A stretch of DNA of 64,000 bases, from assembly GCA_018806915.1 (NCBI GenBank), contig JAGKQI010000075.1:682001-746000 (forward strand), written 5' to 3'. This DNA is from Phytophthora colocasiae. Taxonomy: Eukaryota; Oomycota; Peronosporomycetes; Peronosporales; Peronosporaceae. This document shows, one piece after another, positions 40,718 to 50,737 of this stretch; position 1 is the stretch's first letter; each line of letters opens with the position of its first letter. Below the pieces are notes generated by a model, which was given only the letters and a program-made list of their open reading frames with translations, was not told the origin of the DNA and did not search any database. Both the position numbers and the translations under genes were made by a program.

Positions 40718-42665
40718 TATCTAGTTGGGAACGACAGCACCAAGGCCCTTCCACGTCATGCCGGCGAAGTAGTCCTTCGACTTGATGGACTTGGTGATGA
40801 GGTTGCCCATGACCACACCGCCCATGACCGGTAACTGCGACACACCACCGTTCGGACCCAGCGGCAGCATCGTGCCCACGATCTCCACCTTCGGGAACGC
40901 CTTGCTCACATTGGTCTGCGTCTTGCGCGCCACCAGCGCCAGCTCGGCACCCAAGTGCTTGCCCTGTAGACCAGCGTAGTACATGCGCTTGGGTGCGGGG
41001 TTGCTGCTCGCGTCGCCCAGAGCGTAGATGTTGGCGTACTGGTCGCTGTCCAGCTGCAGCTTGTTGTTCACCTTGATGAACCCTTCGGACGTGACCAGAC
41101 TCGCGTCCAACTTCTGGATGAGCTCCGTCGTGGGGCTGAAGCCTCCGCACAGCAGTTGCACATCTGACTCGATCTCCGTGCCCTTGTCCGTGCGCAGAGT
41201 GCGCTTCTCGAAGCTGTTTCCGGCCAGACGTTCCGTAAGGCGCTCGCCCAGCACCACCTTGACGCCCAGACGCTTGAGGTACGTCGACAGTTTGGTGCGG
41301 AAATTGTCGCGCACGTCATCGCTAGCCACCAGCTTGTCCTTTCCTTCGAGGATCGTCACGGTCTTGCTCGGGTACTTGGCCTTGATCTCACCAGCCACTT
41401 CGACGCCCACGGCGCCACCACCGACAATGAGCACGCTCGAGGCGGCCTTGACCTGCTCGCGCACCTCAGCCAGCTTTGCCTCCGTGGTGGAGCGCTTGAA
41501 GTTGTTCTTGGGCTGCTTGATGGGGACTGTGTACGTGCTGCCTGTGGCCACCACCAGGTAGTCGTACGACATGCTCTTGACGGGACCCGCCAGCAGGTCG
41601 TCGTCCTCGCCGATGGGTGCGTACTCGATCTCGTTGGCGCCAGGCACGATGCGCGTCACGATGGCGCGCTGGATCTTGACGAACTCCTTGGCCGACGGCG
41701 GGATCACGCTGTCGTACGGCACGAAGAGCTTCTTGGTGTAGCTGGCGTCCACGACAGCGCGCGGCGTGCCCACGGCGTGGTAGAAGTACTTGCTCTTCTC
41801 GAGCACGATGACTTCGGTGTCGTCCTTGGCGGTAAGGTCAGTCGCCAGCGTCTGGGCCACGGCGATGCCCGCGGGGCCGCCACCAACGATGAGGATACGA
41901 GGCATGGCGAGTTTATAGACGGATAGAAAGCTTCGAGCTTGAGGTTGTTGCTGCGGCTGCTTACACTTGCGGTGCGCCGAGGACGTTAGAGAATGAGAGA
42001 GAGGGGACTGCCGCGGGCAGACCACACAGCGTTGCCCCTGGATGGCGGCATTGGCGATCTACGGCGAGTGCTCGCTGTCAGCGACATGTGCCCTCACGGT
42101 GTACCGCGCACATAGCAGGGCCTATATACGTAAATGGAATATTGGCTAATGGTCGTGAAGCGGGACCGCACGTCACCGATGACTGCTACGTAATCGGCTC
42201 TGCGTAAACGATGCCGGCGGTGGACCCTTCAATAATGAATAGATATGTGTTGTGATAGACATCTCAGATCTGTTATCATCATTGATAAGAGATGTGATTG
42301 TATGTGAACACGTCAAATGCTGAATGTGCATTAGAAAGGATCATAAATATAGCCAAACGTTTGCAACATAGCGTTGATAACACGTGACGTCTCTGTCAGA
42401 GACTCTGACAATCATCTTCCGAGTCGAAAGTGGGCAAGAAGATGTCGATGGCAATGCGCAGCTAAATACATGTAACGCCCCTCGAGTTTTTGCTGGCAGG
42501 TTTCAGTAGATCTACTCCTACACACAAACGCATGCATTAATCCTTGACTGTATTCTTGAAATTCGTGCCTTGGAGACGCTTGTTAACTTGACATCCTACG
42601 AGGAATACTCAGGGTAAAGGTTCCGTAGTAAAGTCGAAGGGTATGGACGACTAGAGCATCGTCAA
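40718..42665. repeat. Left arm of a 1.95 kb inverted duplication
   Basis: Near-identical reverse complement of 43557-45507. It spans one oxidoreductase gene and about 0.75 kb upstream. Differences are few: a couple of substitutions in the gene and a small indel near 42100. Outside 40718 and 42665 similarity stops sharply. The outer breakpoint is 3 bases past the stop codon. Confidence 0.92.
40721..41905 (-). CDS. AIF/FSP1-like FAD-NAD(P)H oxidoreductase 3
   Basis: 394 residues from ATG 41905 (MPRILIVGGGPAG). FAD Rossmann at the start, ATGSTY near residue 125, NAD Rossmann VLIVGGGAVGVEVAG near 155-170, LLCGGF and ALGDASS near the C-terminus. The open frame extends upstream without an ATG and past the predicted transcription start (about 41994), so the upstream extension is rejected as coding. 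It differs from the copy at 44320 by very few residues (for example D/G near residue 23 and N/K near 206). GC-rich with strong third-position G/C bias compared with paralogues 1 and 2. Confidence 0.9.
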   Translation of the reverse strand: MPRILIVGGGPAGIAVAQTLATDLTAKDDTEVIVLEKSKYFYHAVGTPRAVVDASYTKKLFVPYDSVIPPSAKEFVKIQRAIVTRIVPGANEIEYAPIGEDDDLLAGPVKSMSYDYLVVATGSTYTVPIKQPKNNFKRSTTEAKLAEVREQVKAASSVLIVGGGAVGVEVAGEIKAKYPSKTVTILEGKDKLVASDDVRDNFRTKLSTYLKRLGVKVVLGERLTERLAGNSFEKRTLRTDKGTEIESDVQLLCGGFSPTTELIQKLDASLVTSEGFIKVNNKLQLDSDQYANIYALGDASSNPAPKRMYYAGLQGKHLGAELALVARKTQTNVSKAFPKVEIVGTMLPLGPNGGVSQLPVMGGVVMGNLITKSIKSKDYFAGMTWKGLGAVVPN

Positions 42666-43556
42666 CACCAATCTCAGCTGCGTGAGAGTAGATGAATTTA
42701 TAATGTCTGCGATTGGAGCCTAATATGTTTGTGTGCTCGGGCCCTTGTCGCGTTTCGCGATAGTGCATATCGTTGTGGAGTCTCCATTGTTGTCGCGGAA
42801 CCCGGGGTAATTCCGAAGGAGGAAATTTATTAATGAGCAAAAGCAAAAGGAAACAAATCGAGCGCCTCCGCTAGAGCGCGCTCCTACATGAAGACGAGCG
42901 AGAGCGTGCCAGCACCCACTTGTAATGCAAACTGCATGCCGTCGTCCACTAGTCTGCCACGCCGCAATCCTTGGCACGCGTCCTGCGCTCCGACGTGGTG
43001 TTGATTGGACCCCAACACAAACTTGTGTTGCTGCACTATTCAAGCTTGAACTCTGACCGTCATCACGGCGACAATTGTGCTTAAAATGAAGCCACCAAAT
43101 AATCGAGAACCGTCTTATGCTCCAACTCGAAATCGCTCAATTTTGAGCGTAGATTATTTTGGGGGTCGTATTTGGGTCGGGTCGGGACTTTTGGTCGGTG
43201 TTTTTCCAGACGAAATACTTGAGCCAGCAAGCTCAGCTATGGCAACGCCGATACGTTTAACCTAGCTAGACACGTGACTTCCTTGGCGTTGTCTCTGGTT
43301 GTTGAGGAAGTCGCGAAGGTGGTTTTCTTTTACTTGCCAGTAAGAATAGCCTTTTTGAGAGTAATAATTGCCACCAATCAAGTACTGCAGAGAAAAATGC
43401 TTTAAGGCGCCCAAAGTGATCACCGCATCTAATCTAGCGCTCCACACGGTCAACTTCTTCTTCCAACTACCTGTACCAATCGTAGATTTGTGACAAAGCG
43501 ATCAATTTAGCGGACATCGATCGTAGATTGCGGAACGCCATGTGTCATCGATGAGA
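42666..43556. other. Spacer between the inverted duplication arms
   Basis: About 0.9 kb unique sequence between the divergent gene copies. No gene, TIR or known motif was found. Confidence 0.5.
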
Positions 43557-44228
43557 TTGACGATGCTCTAGTCGTCCATACCCTTCGACTTTACTACGGA
43601 ACCTTTACCCTGAGTATTCCTCGTAGGATGTCAAGTTAACAAGCGTCTCCAAGGCACGAATTTCAAGAATACAGTCAAGGATTAATGCATGCGTTTGTGT
43701 GTAGGAGTAGATCTACTGAAACCTGCCAGCAAAAACTCGAGGGGCGTTACATGTATTTAGCTGCACATTGCCATCGACATCTTCTTGCCCACTTTCGACT
43801 CGGAAGATGATTGTCAGAGTCTCTGACAGAGACGTCACGTGTTATCAACGCTATGTTGCAAACGTTTGGCTATATTTATGATCCTTTCTAATGCACATTC
43901 AGCATTTGACGTGTTCACATACAATCACATCTCTTATCAATGATGATAACAGATCTGAGATGTCTATCACAACACATATCTATTCATTATTGAAGGGTCC
44001 ACCGCCGGCATCGTTTACGCAGAGCCGATTACGTAGCAGTCATCGGTGACGTGCGGTCCCGCTTCACGACCATTAGCCAATATTCCATTTACGTATATAG
44101 GCCCTGCTATGTGCGCGTATGTACACCGTGAGGGCACATGTCGCTGACAGCGAGCACTCGCCGTAGATCGCCAATGCCGCCATCCAGGGGCAACGCTGTG
44201 TGGTCTGCCCGCGGCAGTCCCCTCTCTC

Positions 44229-44236
44229 TCATTCTC
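44229..44236 (+). promoter_or_regulatory. Initiator of oxidoreductase 4 (mirrored in copy 3)
   Basis: TCATTCTC with likely +1 at 44231, 89 nt before the ATG at 44320. The equivalent for copy 3 is on the minus strand with +1 at 41994. It lies downstream of the open-frame extension and so decides the start choice. Confidence 0.55.
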
Positions 44237-44319
44237 TAACGTCCTCGGCGCACCGCAAGTGTAAGCAGCCGCAGCAACAACCTCAAGCTCGAAGCTTTCT
44301 ATCCGTCTATAAACTCGCC

Positions 44320-45504
44320 ATGCCTCGTATCCTCATCGTTGGTGGCGGCCCCGCGGGCATCGCCGTGGCCCAGACGCTGGCGACTGGCCTTACCGCCAAG
44401 GACGACACCGAAGTCATCGTGCTCGAGAAGAGCAAGTACTTCTACCACGCCGTGGGCACGCCGCGCGCTGTCGTGGACGCCAGCTACACCAAGAAGCTCT
44501 TCGTGCCGTACGACAGCGTGATCCCGCCGTCGGCCAAGGAGTTCGTCAAGATCCAGCGCGCCATCGTGACGCGCATCGTGCCTGGCGCCAACGAGATCGA
44601 GTACGCACCCATCGGCGAGGACGACGACCTGCTGGCGGGTCCCGTCAAGAGCATGTCGTACGACTACCTGGTGGTGGCCACAGGCAGCACGTACACAGTC
44701 CCCATCAAGCAGCCCAAGAACAACTTCAAGCGCTCCACCACGGAGGCAAAGCTGGCTGAGGTGCGCGAGCAGGTCAAGGCCGCCTCGAGCGTGCTCATTG
44801 TCGGTGGTGGCGCCGTTGGCGTCGAAGTGGCTGGTGAGATCAAGGCCAAGTACCCGAGCAAGACCGTGACGATCCTCGAAGGAAAGGACAAGCTGGTGGC
44901 TAGCGACGACGTGCGCGACAAGTTCCGCACCAAACTGTCGACGTACCTCAAGCGTCTGGGCGTCAAGGTGGTGCTGGGCGAGCGCCTTACGGAACGCCTG
45001 GCCGGAAACAGCTTCGAGAAGCGCACGCTACGCACGGACAAGGGCACGGAGATCGAGTCGGACGTGCAACTGCTGTGCGGAGGCTTCAGCCCCACGACGG
45101 AGCTCATCCAGAAGTTGGACGCGAGTCTGGTCACGTCCGAAGGGTTCATCAAGGTGAACAACAAGCTGCAGCTGGACAGCGACCAGTACGCCAACATCTA
45201 CGCTCTGGGCGACGCGAGCAGCAACCCCGCACCCAAGCGCATGTACTACGCTGGTCTACAGGGCAAGCACTTGGGTGCCGAGCTGGCGCTGGTGGCGCGC
45301 AAGACGCAGACCAATGTGAGCAAGGCGTTCCCGAAGGTGGAGATCGTGGGCACGATGCTGCCGCTGGGTCCGAACGGTGGTGTGTCGCAGTTACCGGTCA
45401 TGGGCGGTGTGGTCATGGGCAACCTCATCACCAAGTCCATCAAGTCGAAGGACTACTTCGCCGGCATGACGTGGAAGGGCCTTGGTGCTGTCGTTCCCAA
45501 CTAG
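44320..45504 (+). CDS. AIF/FSP1-like FAD-NAD(P)H oxidoreductase 4
   Basis: 394 residues, nearly identical to oxidoreductase 3 and divergently oriented to it. FAD and NAD Rossmann motifs (ILIVGGGPAG, VLIVGGGAVG), ATGSTY, LLCGGF and ALGDASS are all present, so both copies look functional. Near-identity over coding and 0.75 kb upstream sequence suggests a recent duplication or ongoing gene conversion. Its 3' end faces the first LPMO gene (tail to tail, 257 nt apart). Confidence 0.9.
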   Translation: MPRILIVGGGPAGIAVAQTLATGLTAKDDTEVIVLEKSKYFYHAVGTPRAVVDASYTKKLFVPYDSVIPPSAKEFVKIQRAIVTRIVPGANEIEYAPIGEDDDLLAGPVKSMSYDYLVVATGSTYTVPIKQPKNNFKRSTTEAKLAEVREQVKAASSVLIVGGGAVGVEVAGEIKAKYPSKTVTILEGKDKLVASDDVRDKFRTKLSTYLKRLGVKVVLGERLTERLAGNSFEKRTLRTDKGTEIESDVQLLCGGFSPTTELIQKLDASLVTSEGFIKVNNKLQLDSDQYANIYALGDASSNPAPKRMYYAGLQGKHLGAELALVARKTQTNVSKAFPKVEIVGTMLPLGPNGGVSQLPVMGGVVMGNLITKSIKSKDYFAGMTWKGLGAVVPN

Positions 45505-45761
45505 ATACCGACCGACGGGCTTTAGAAAATTTCCACACACACCTGTGTACCCTTAACAGTATCACAAATTTATTCGGTTTATCTCGAGTTGGTTGTTGGT
45601 TTTGGCTGCATCATGCACCCTGTACATGCTGCTCACTGAGTAGTGCTCAACTCTACTACTACAAGAAGAAATTGGATTGCAAAAGAAACCAAGAAATGTA
45701 AACGCGAAACTACATATATTAAACACACGAAAGTCGCCTCTGACATGTAGGTTGAACTGAC

Positions 45762-46559
45762 CTAAGGACGGCGACGGAGGCATTTGGACGATGAAGTTGT
45801 CGGCGCAGTTGTTGCTGGGGGTGCTTTCGTCTCGGGTGCTGGGGTTGCAGCAGGTGCTTCTGTAGGTTTGTCGCCTGCCTCTCCACCAACACTATCATCG
45901 TCAAGTGTTTCGTCGAACGTAAATGTCGGGGCAGTGGTTGTTTTTGAAACGGACGAGGTTGAGGTCGAGTTCGATTTGCCTTTTCCAGCAGCAGCCGAGC
46001 CGTCCAGTGTCACACAGTTGATGTACGCTTGCCAAGGCTGGACATGCAGTGCCAACCAGTAGAACACCAATTGGGAAGAGGACTTGCAGGTATCCAGGTC
46101 AATAGGGAGGCTCGTGGGCACTTGACCAGCATATTCACCGGCACAGTTTGTGTTGTGGAAGACGCGAGTATCATCGCACCAGATCTCGCAAGGACCAGGG
46201 TGAGAGCTGCCCAGAGAATCGTGTTTCACAAAACCATCAGTCGGAAGTGGTTGAGGGGTGCCGTTCTTCTTGGTATTTCCGCACTCAGGGATGTCCGAAG
46301 CGTACTTGGTAAAGTAAGCTTTCACACTGTCGACGTTGTTCTTGGTAAACCAGTCGTCCACGGCCTGGTAGTATTCTCCATAGGGGGTTTTGCCAACCAT
46401 CTCGGGCATGTCGATCATGCCAGCAGGGCCACCGAAGTACCACCTGTAGGCCTCGCCTTCACCTTCTGGTTTAGGATCGAAGATGTTGCCGTGTCCATCT
46501 GCTTGTGGGATTGAAGTGGCCTGGAGTAGCGTGATGGCAAGAGCGATCTTCTTCAGCAT
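45762..46559 (-). CDS. Secreted AA17-like lytic polysaccharide monooxygenase 1
   Basis: 265 residues. Signal peptide 1-22 (MLKKIALAITLLQ...ADG) ends exactly before HGN, so mature His1 can form the copper-binding histidine brace, the hallmark of LPMOs. The catalytic domain (about 23-195) has the conserved block HPGPCEIWCDDTRVFHN, with a second candidate brace His in it, and paired Cys residues (ECGN, CEIWC, NCAG, TCKSS, NCVTLDG). A Ser/Thr/Pro/Glu-rich tail follows and ends SSSKCLRRRP. The family as known: AA17 enzymes of oomycetes oxidatively cleave homogalacturonan pectin of plant cell walls. Assignment is by recalled family motifs and was not searched. Single exon; initiator on the minus strand with +1 at 46622. 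Confidence 0.85.
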   Translation of the reverse strand: MLKKIALAITLLQATSIPQADGHGNIFDPKPEGEGEAYRWYFGGPAGMIDMPEMVGKTPYGEYYQAVDDWFTKNNVDSVKAYFTKYASDIPECGNTKKNGTPQPLPTDGFVKHDSLGSSHPGPCEIWCDDTRVFHNTNCAGEYAGQVPTSLPIDLDTCKSSSQLVFYWLALHVQPWQAYINCVTLDGSAAAGKGKSNSTSTSSVSKTTTAPTFTFDETLDDDSVGGEAGDKPTEAPAATPAPETKAPPATTAPTTSSSKCLRRRP

Positions 46560-46617
46560 GATAATTTTGCCGTTCGCGCGGGTTGACAGTAGTTCGAGTA
46601 GGTCTTGAGCAAAAGCG

Positions 46618-46625
46618 GGAATGAA
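46618..46625 (-). promoter_or_regulatory. Initiator of LPMO 1
   Basis: TTCATTCC on the minus strand, +1 at about 46622, 63 nt before the ATG. Confidence 0.5.
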
Positions 46626-47369
46626 CAGACGCTTGCGTGTTGATCAACTCGTTCGGGTGGACAACAGGAGTTTTCGGGGGGCTTCCGGGTTTGTCAACAC
46701 TATCAAGGAAAAGGAAGTTTATCACATATACGCAGATGGTTTATCGGAAAACCTGGTCTTGCTACAGTACGAGCCTGGGCAAGTTGTCCGTCACCGGTGT
46801 AAGAATATCTGATCAAGATTTGCCATGTTTACACAGGAATGTCGTTTATGCTTACAGCACTTGTATTTTTAATGCATTTATTGTACAAAATTACAGTTTC
46901 AGCATGCATTAGTAAGCGACGGTTTGTGAATTTTCGGGAATATCTAGTTATATAACATGTAACACCAGTTTTACAGCTGGTTGTTTGTCACCTGCACAAT
47001 GATCAACCAGCGATCACTTTAGTCGAAGCCTTCGACTTCAAGCTGATCTACCGCCACATGTGCTTAAAGATAGATTCACTGGTACTTTACCAGTGATTCC
47101 TTACAACTATAGCTACAGCTACGGCTAGCAGATTCTCTTGGGCCTGTAACATCCACCAGAAGCTGGTGGACAGGTCTTCGCGACGAAGGCTTCGCCGGTT
47201 AATGAGTTCTTGGCGGCGTTCACGTCTCGGGTGCGAATCTTCTTGGACAGGACTTGGGTCTTCCTTCATCCGGGGTAGAAAGGTAAGGCTGCTGAACCTC
47301 TTACCGGTAGATTGCTCGGATGATAACCTTCCGGTACAGTAGTGAAGTGTGCATACATCCAATACATGT

Positions 47370-47408
47370 GTAGTACGAGAACTGATCTTAGATCAGTTCT
47401 CGTACTAC
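47370..47408. repeat. Perfect 19-bp palindrome with 1-nt centre
   Basis: GTAGTACGAGAACTGATCT (47370-47388), T, then its exact reverse complement (47390-47408). It would form a 19-bp hairpin or cruciform. It lies in the gap between LPMO 1 and the LPMO pseudogene; no function is visible. Confidence 0.8.
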
Positions 47409-47879
47409 AGATACCTGTGTGTTTCCCGCATTCTGTCTACATGTACACTGTGTATCCTTCCAGCCTGGGGTAGAATTGGACGAACCTCTGAAAAAAAAGA
47501 GATTTGTCAGGTTTTAAACACTCAACTACTTCGAAGTACATGTAATATACATTGATAATGCACTGCGTGTGTTGTCGACGAGCTGAGCACTTGTCCTTCC
47601 TAGTGGAGAGCGCCTCAGACGCGTCTTAATCTTCGCCAGTTGTCGATGCTGCAATACTAGTTATCAACGCAGGTGATGTAAGGTTAGTCATTGCTGGAGG
47701 AGTATCACCAGTACTACATGTAGTGGATGCTTCGGTGCTATATGTACCGATAAGTATCGGCGATAACCGGGATGGTAGATGCAAATCCGCTTGTGTATGG
47801 CGCCCGTCGAGAACAGTTTTAATGTACAGTTACCGCCAACCAGTCATCAATTGGGTTTTCGCCAGAACACCGTCACACA

Positions 47880-48190
47880 GTACCTATGCGTCATCGCACC
47901 AGATCTCACACTGGCCGGGGTGCGCGTAGCCACGCGTGTCATGCCGTCGAACACCCCCTTCGACTCGAAGGGGGTGGCTCGCTGTACCGTGCTTCGGCGT
48001 AATTGCCACGTTCGGATTTGACTGATAATGATAATGTCAGTGAACCATTCGCCACATCCACATCGTAGTCGTCATACGACGTGTCTCTGATGATCTCACG
48101 CATATCGATGGTTCTTGCAGGGGCTTCGAAGAAGTAGATGTGGTCGGCGGGGGTACTTTGCCGTGGCCGCCGATAATAGTCAGGGGTTAG
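47880..48190 (-). pseudogene. Decayed AA17-like LPMO
   Basis: Reading the minus strand, about 48155-48030 gives IYFFEAPARTIDMREII and then a SYDDYD segment, matching YYIGGPAGTIDMPEII and SYGDYY of LPMO 2. About 47925-47890 gives AHPGQCEIWCDD, matching SHPGPCEIWCDD. The pieces are in the right order and about the right region, but the sequence between is shortened and frameshifted, and no signal peptide or His1 context survives cleanly. It is the middle of a three-copy tandem family. Confidence 0.75.
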
Positions 48191-48740
48191 AGGAGGTGCT
48201 AGAGCAATTTCCTTGGAGTTTGCGCGGAAATCATTTCAGCTTGAGAGATATCGGATTACCTACTACAGCTGCTCTGTTGCAGCCAGTCAATTTCTCGGCA
48301 AATTCTCACCAGTCACTCCAACGACTCAGTTCAATCGGTTCCTCCTTTCTGTCTGCATGCTTTTGTTTTACTGTTGATCCAGTAAATGTAGAGCTTCCGC
48401 GATCGTAAAATACGTGTTGATCATTGCTGTAGTCGACTTTACTGTAGGTGACATTATACACCACGATTCAGCCAGATATTTGTAATTGCTGCGGCGTACC
48501 AAGTACTCACACAGCTTCGCCTTAGTTCGCGCCCCGGACCGCATTATATTTCGACGAAAGATAAAGTATCTTTACCACATGACATTTTTTAGCGAGGGAA
48601 CTCGGTACGTACGATAGGGGTCCCATCATGCAGTAAAAGTTAGTTCACCAAAGGCAAGAACTAGTGTAGATTCTCTCAAAACTTGACATCAGATTTACCA
48701 CTAACTCCGTTTAAGCAACTCATGGATATTCCTATGTTGT

Positions 48741-49556
48741 TCAAGCGCGGCGGCGCGTACACTTGGAAGAAGACGTCGACGGAGCCGAAGTAGTCGGCAC
48801 AGGAGCTGTCGTCTCCTGCGTGGTGGAAGCATCGCCTCCCTCGGACGCCTCGCCAGCAACACTTGAATCCTCCGCACTTGAATCTACCGACGTCGTAGAA
48901 GGTAGCGAAGTCGTCGCTGGAGCTGAAGTCGTCGCTGGAGCTGAAGTTGTGGTCGAGGTCGAGGTTGAGGTTGAGTTGGAAGTACTGGAAGCGGACGTAC
49001 CGTCGAGGGCCACACAATTAATGTACACTTGCCACGGCTGAGCGTGGAGTGCCAGCCAGTAGAAGACGAATTCAGACGACGACTTGCAAGTGCTCACGTC
49101 GATGGGGATCTTCGCCGGCGACTGACCCGAGAACGTCGTCACACAGTTAGTATCGTGGAAAACACGAGTATCATCGCACCAGATCTCGCATGGACCCGGG
49201 TGAGAGTTGCCCAAAGTATCGTGCTGGGCGTACCCGTCGGATGGTACGGCTTGAGCCGTGCCCTTCTTCTCCGTGTTGCCGCACTCGGAGATACCAGTGC
49301 CGTACGTAGTGATGTACTCCTTCAAACTGGCGACGTTGTTCTTGGTGAACCAGTCGTCGACGGCCTGGTAGTAGTCTCCGTAAGAAGCGGAACCGATGAT
49401 CTCGGGCATGTCGATTGTACCGGCAGGACCGCCGATGTAGTATGGATTCTCAGCGTTACCTTGGGGCTTCGGCACGATGATATTCCCATGACCTGCTGTC
49501 TGCGAGATAGCAGCAGCATTAAGGATGATGGCGGCGAGAGCGATCTGATGCAGCAT
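48741..49556 (-). CDS. Secreted AA17-like lytic polysaccharide monooxygenase 2
   Basis: About 271 residues from ATG 49556. Signal peptide 1-22 (MLHQIALAAIILN...TAG) is cut before HGNIIVPKP, giving mature His1. The conserved block HPGPCEIWCDDTRVFHD and Cys pattern match LPMO 1. The C-terminal tail is Ser/Thr-rich with a repeated TTSAPA unit and ends SSSKCTRRRA. An upstream in-frame extension to 49628 starts with GTG and overlaps the initiator (+1 at about 49615), so it was rejected. Same orientation as LPMO 1 and the pseudogene. It probably acts on plant cell-wall pectin outside the cell (family knowledge). Confidence 0.85.
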   Translation of the reverse strand: MLHQIALAAIILNAAAISQTAGHGNIIVPKPQGNAENPYYIGGPAGTIDMPEIIGSASYGDYYQAVDDWFTKNNVASLKEYITTYGTGISECGNTEKKGTAQAVPSDGYAQHDTLGNSHPGPCEIWCDDTRVFHDTNCVTTFSGQSPAKIPIDVSTCKSSSEFVFYWLALHAQPWQVYINCVALDGTSASSTSNSTSTSTSTTTSAPATTSAPATTSLPSTTSVDSSAEDSSVAGEASEGGDASTTQETTAPVPTTSAPSTSSSKCTRRRA

Positions 49557-49610
49557 GGCGACTTTACTGTTCGAACTGTGGAGGGACTTGCACTGCTTCA
49601 GGAGAAAAGC

Positions 49611-49618
49611 GTAATGAA
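49611..49618 (-). promoter_or_regulatory. Initiator of LPMO 2
   Basis: TTCATTAC on the minus strand, +1 at about 49615, 59 nt before the ATG. Confidence 0.45.
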
Positions 49619-49639
49619 AGGAATGCACAGGAGATTAAT

Positions 49640-50737
49640 GCGCTTGGGGGAGGGAGATCTCTCTGTGCTGGTCTGTTGTGGTTCCATGTAAAAGACTTGG
49701 GTGCTTTCATGCCAGACAAAGACATGATAGCGATCGGTGGAGGAAGGCACAACGAAGAGATCAAGACAGGCAGACTCACTTCCGACGGTGCTTCGCTGAG
49801 AGCATCGACGAAGTACCCGTGCAGATGGTTTATTGGAAAAGCTGGTCTTATTGTATTTCATGCAATTTCAGCTCCAGCACCACTCGAACGTCGGCGTGCA
49901 ACTTGCACTCTGTAACGGGTGTACAGTCGACGGCATCCGATAGTCGTGACTTCATGTGAACATCCGCATAGCCGAAGCTAGGAATACTGGAGCTGTTCCG
50001 AGCACAATGAACAACTATGTTACTTGATAACATGCCCACAATTCATGTATTATAGCGGCTCTTTTCACTGGTTGGAACTGGGTTCGGTGTACCGATTGTT
50101 ATAGTCGACTTGGAAAAGGTGTGCAATGCCAGCTGGTGCTTGACAACCGTCACGTGATGAGATCGACCTTCATTGCAGCAACGCACGCACGGAAGTTAAA
50201 GCGGGCACATGCTGCCTTAAGAGCTAAGATTGGCGCTACCCGCCAATCTAGATGTATGTTTCGCGAAACTAGCTACTCTCGTACAGCAAAGTCTTGATTC
50301 TACGAGTGCATGGTGAGTTCTTGTAGCTTGTACATGTAATACAAGTTGTATCGGTGCATGCGCAGAGAGAGGCAACTGGTATAGGAGAAGCAGTCGTTTG
50401 GGAGGCGAGTTGTCACGGTTGTTGAGGTGACGCTCGTAGAGGTCACGACCAACCTCGTTGCACGAGGTCAAGAGTGATGTTGTGATGCACCGGAGGTTTT
50501 GCAAACACTTTAACTGGAGTCTATGGGGGTTCCCGACGTTTACATCATTGTAGTGTGCTCCTCTCCGCTACGAAAGCAACACGGTGTGTTTCTTGTATAT
50601 CTAGCAAGTCTCGCAGAATAATCCCCCAAGCATCACGGAGTCAAACTTAATATGTTTTACACTTATACAAAATAGCAGGGACTCCTTCCATTCGAAAAAC
50701 CGGTACTACCGGTACTACCGATACTACCGAAAAGTGG
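49640..50737. other. Intergenic region, no gene seen
   Basis: About 1.1 kb between the divergent LPMO 2 and FolD genes. Open frames present have no recognisable product. Near 50703-50730 three imperfect copies of GGTACTACC sit just before the FolD start. Confidence 0.5.

Larger units (their letters stand above)
43557..45507. repeat. Right arm of the 1.95 kb inverted duplication
   Basis: Reverse-complement partner of 40718-42665, carrying oxidoreductase 4 and its promoter region. Confidence 0.92.

Noticed and set aside
40671..41150. 159-codon and 208-codon frames overlapping oxidoreductases 3 and 4
   Set aside because: Out-of-frame shadows of GC-rich coding sequence; same strand, wrong frame, no homology.
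44200..44319. N-terminal extension of oxidoreductase 4 (and 41906-42025 for copy 3)
   Set aside because: Begins with GTG, and the oomycete initiator lies inside it, so it is probably promoter/5'UTR.
47087..47362. Minus-strand 91-codon frame between LPMO 1 and the pseudogene
   Set aside because: No recognised motif, signal peptide or neighbour support; composition like non-coding DNA.
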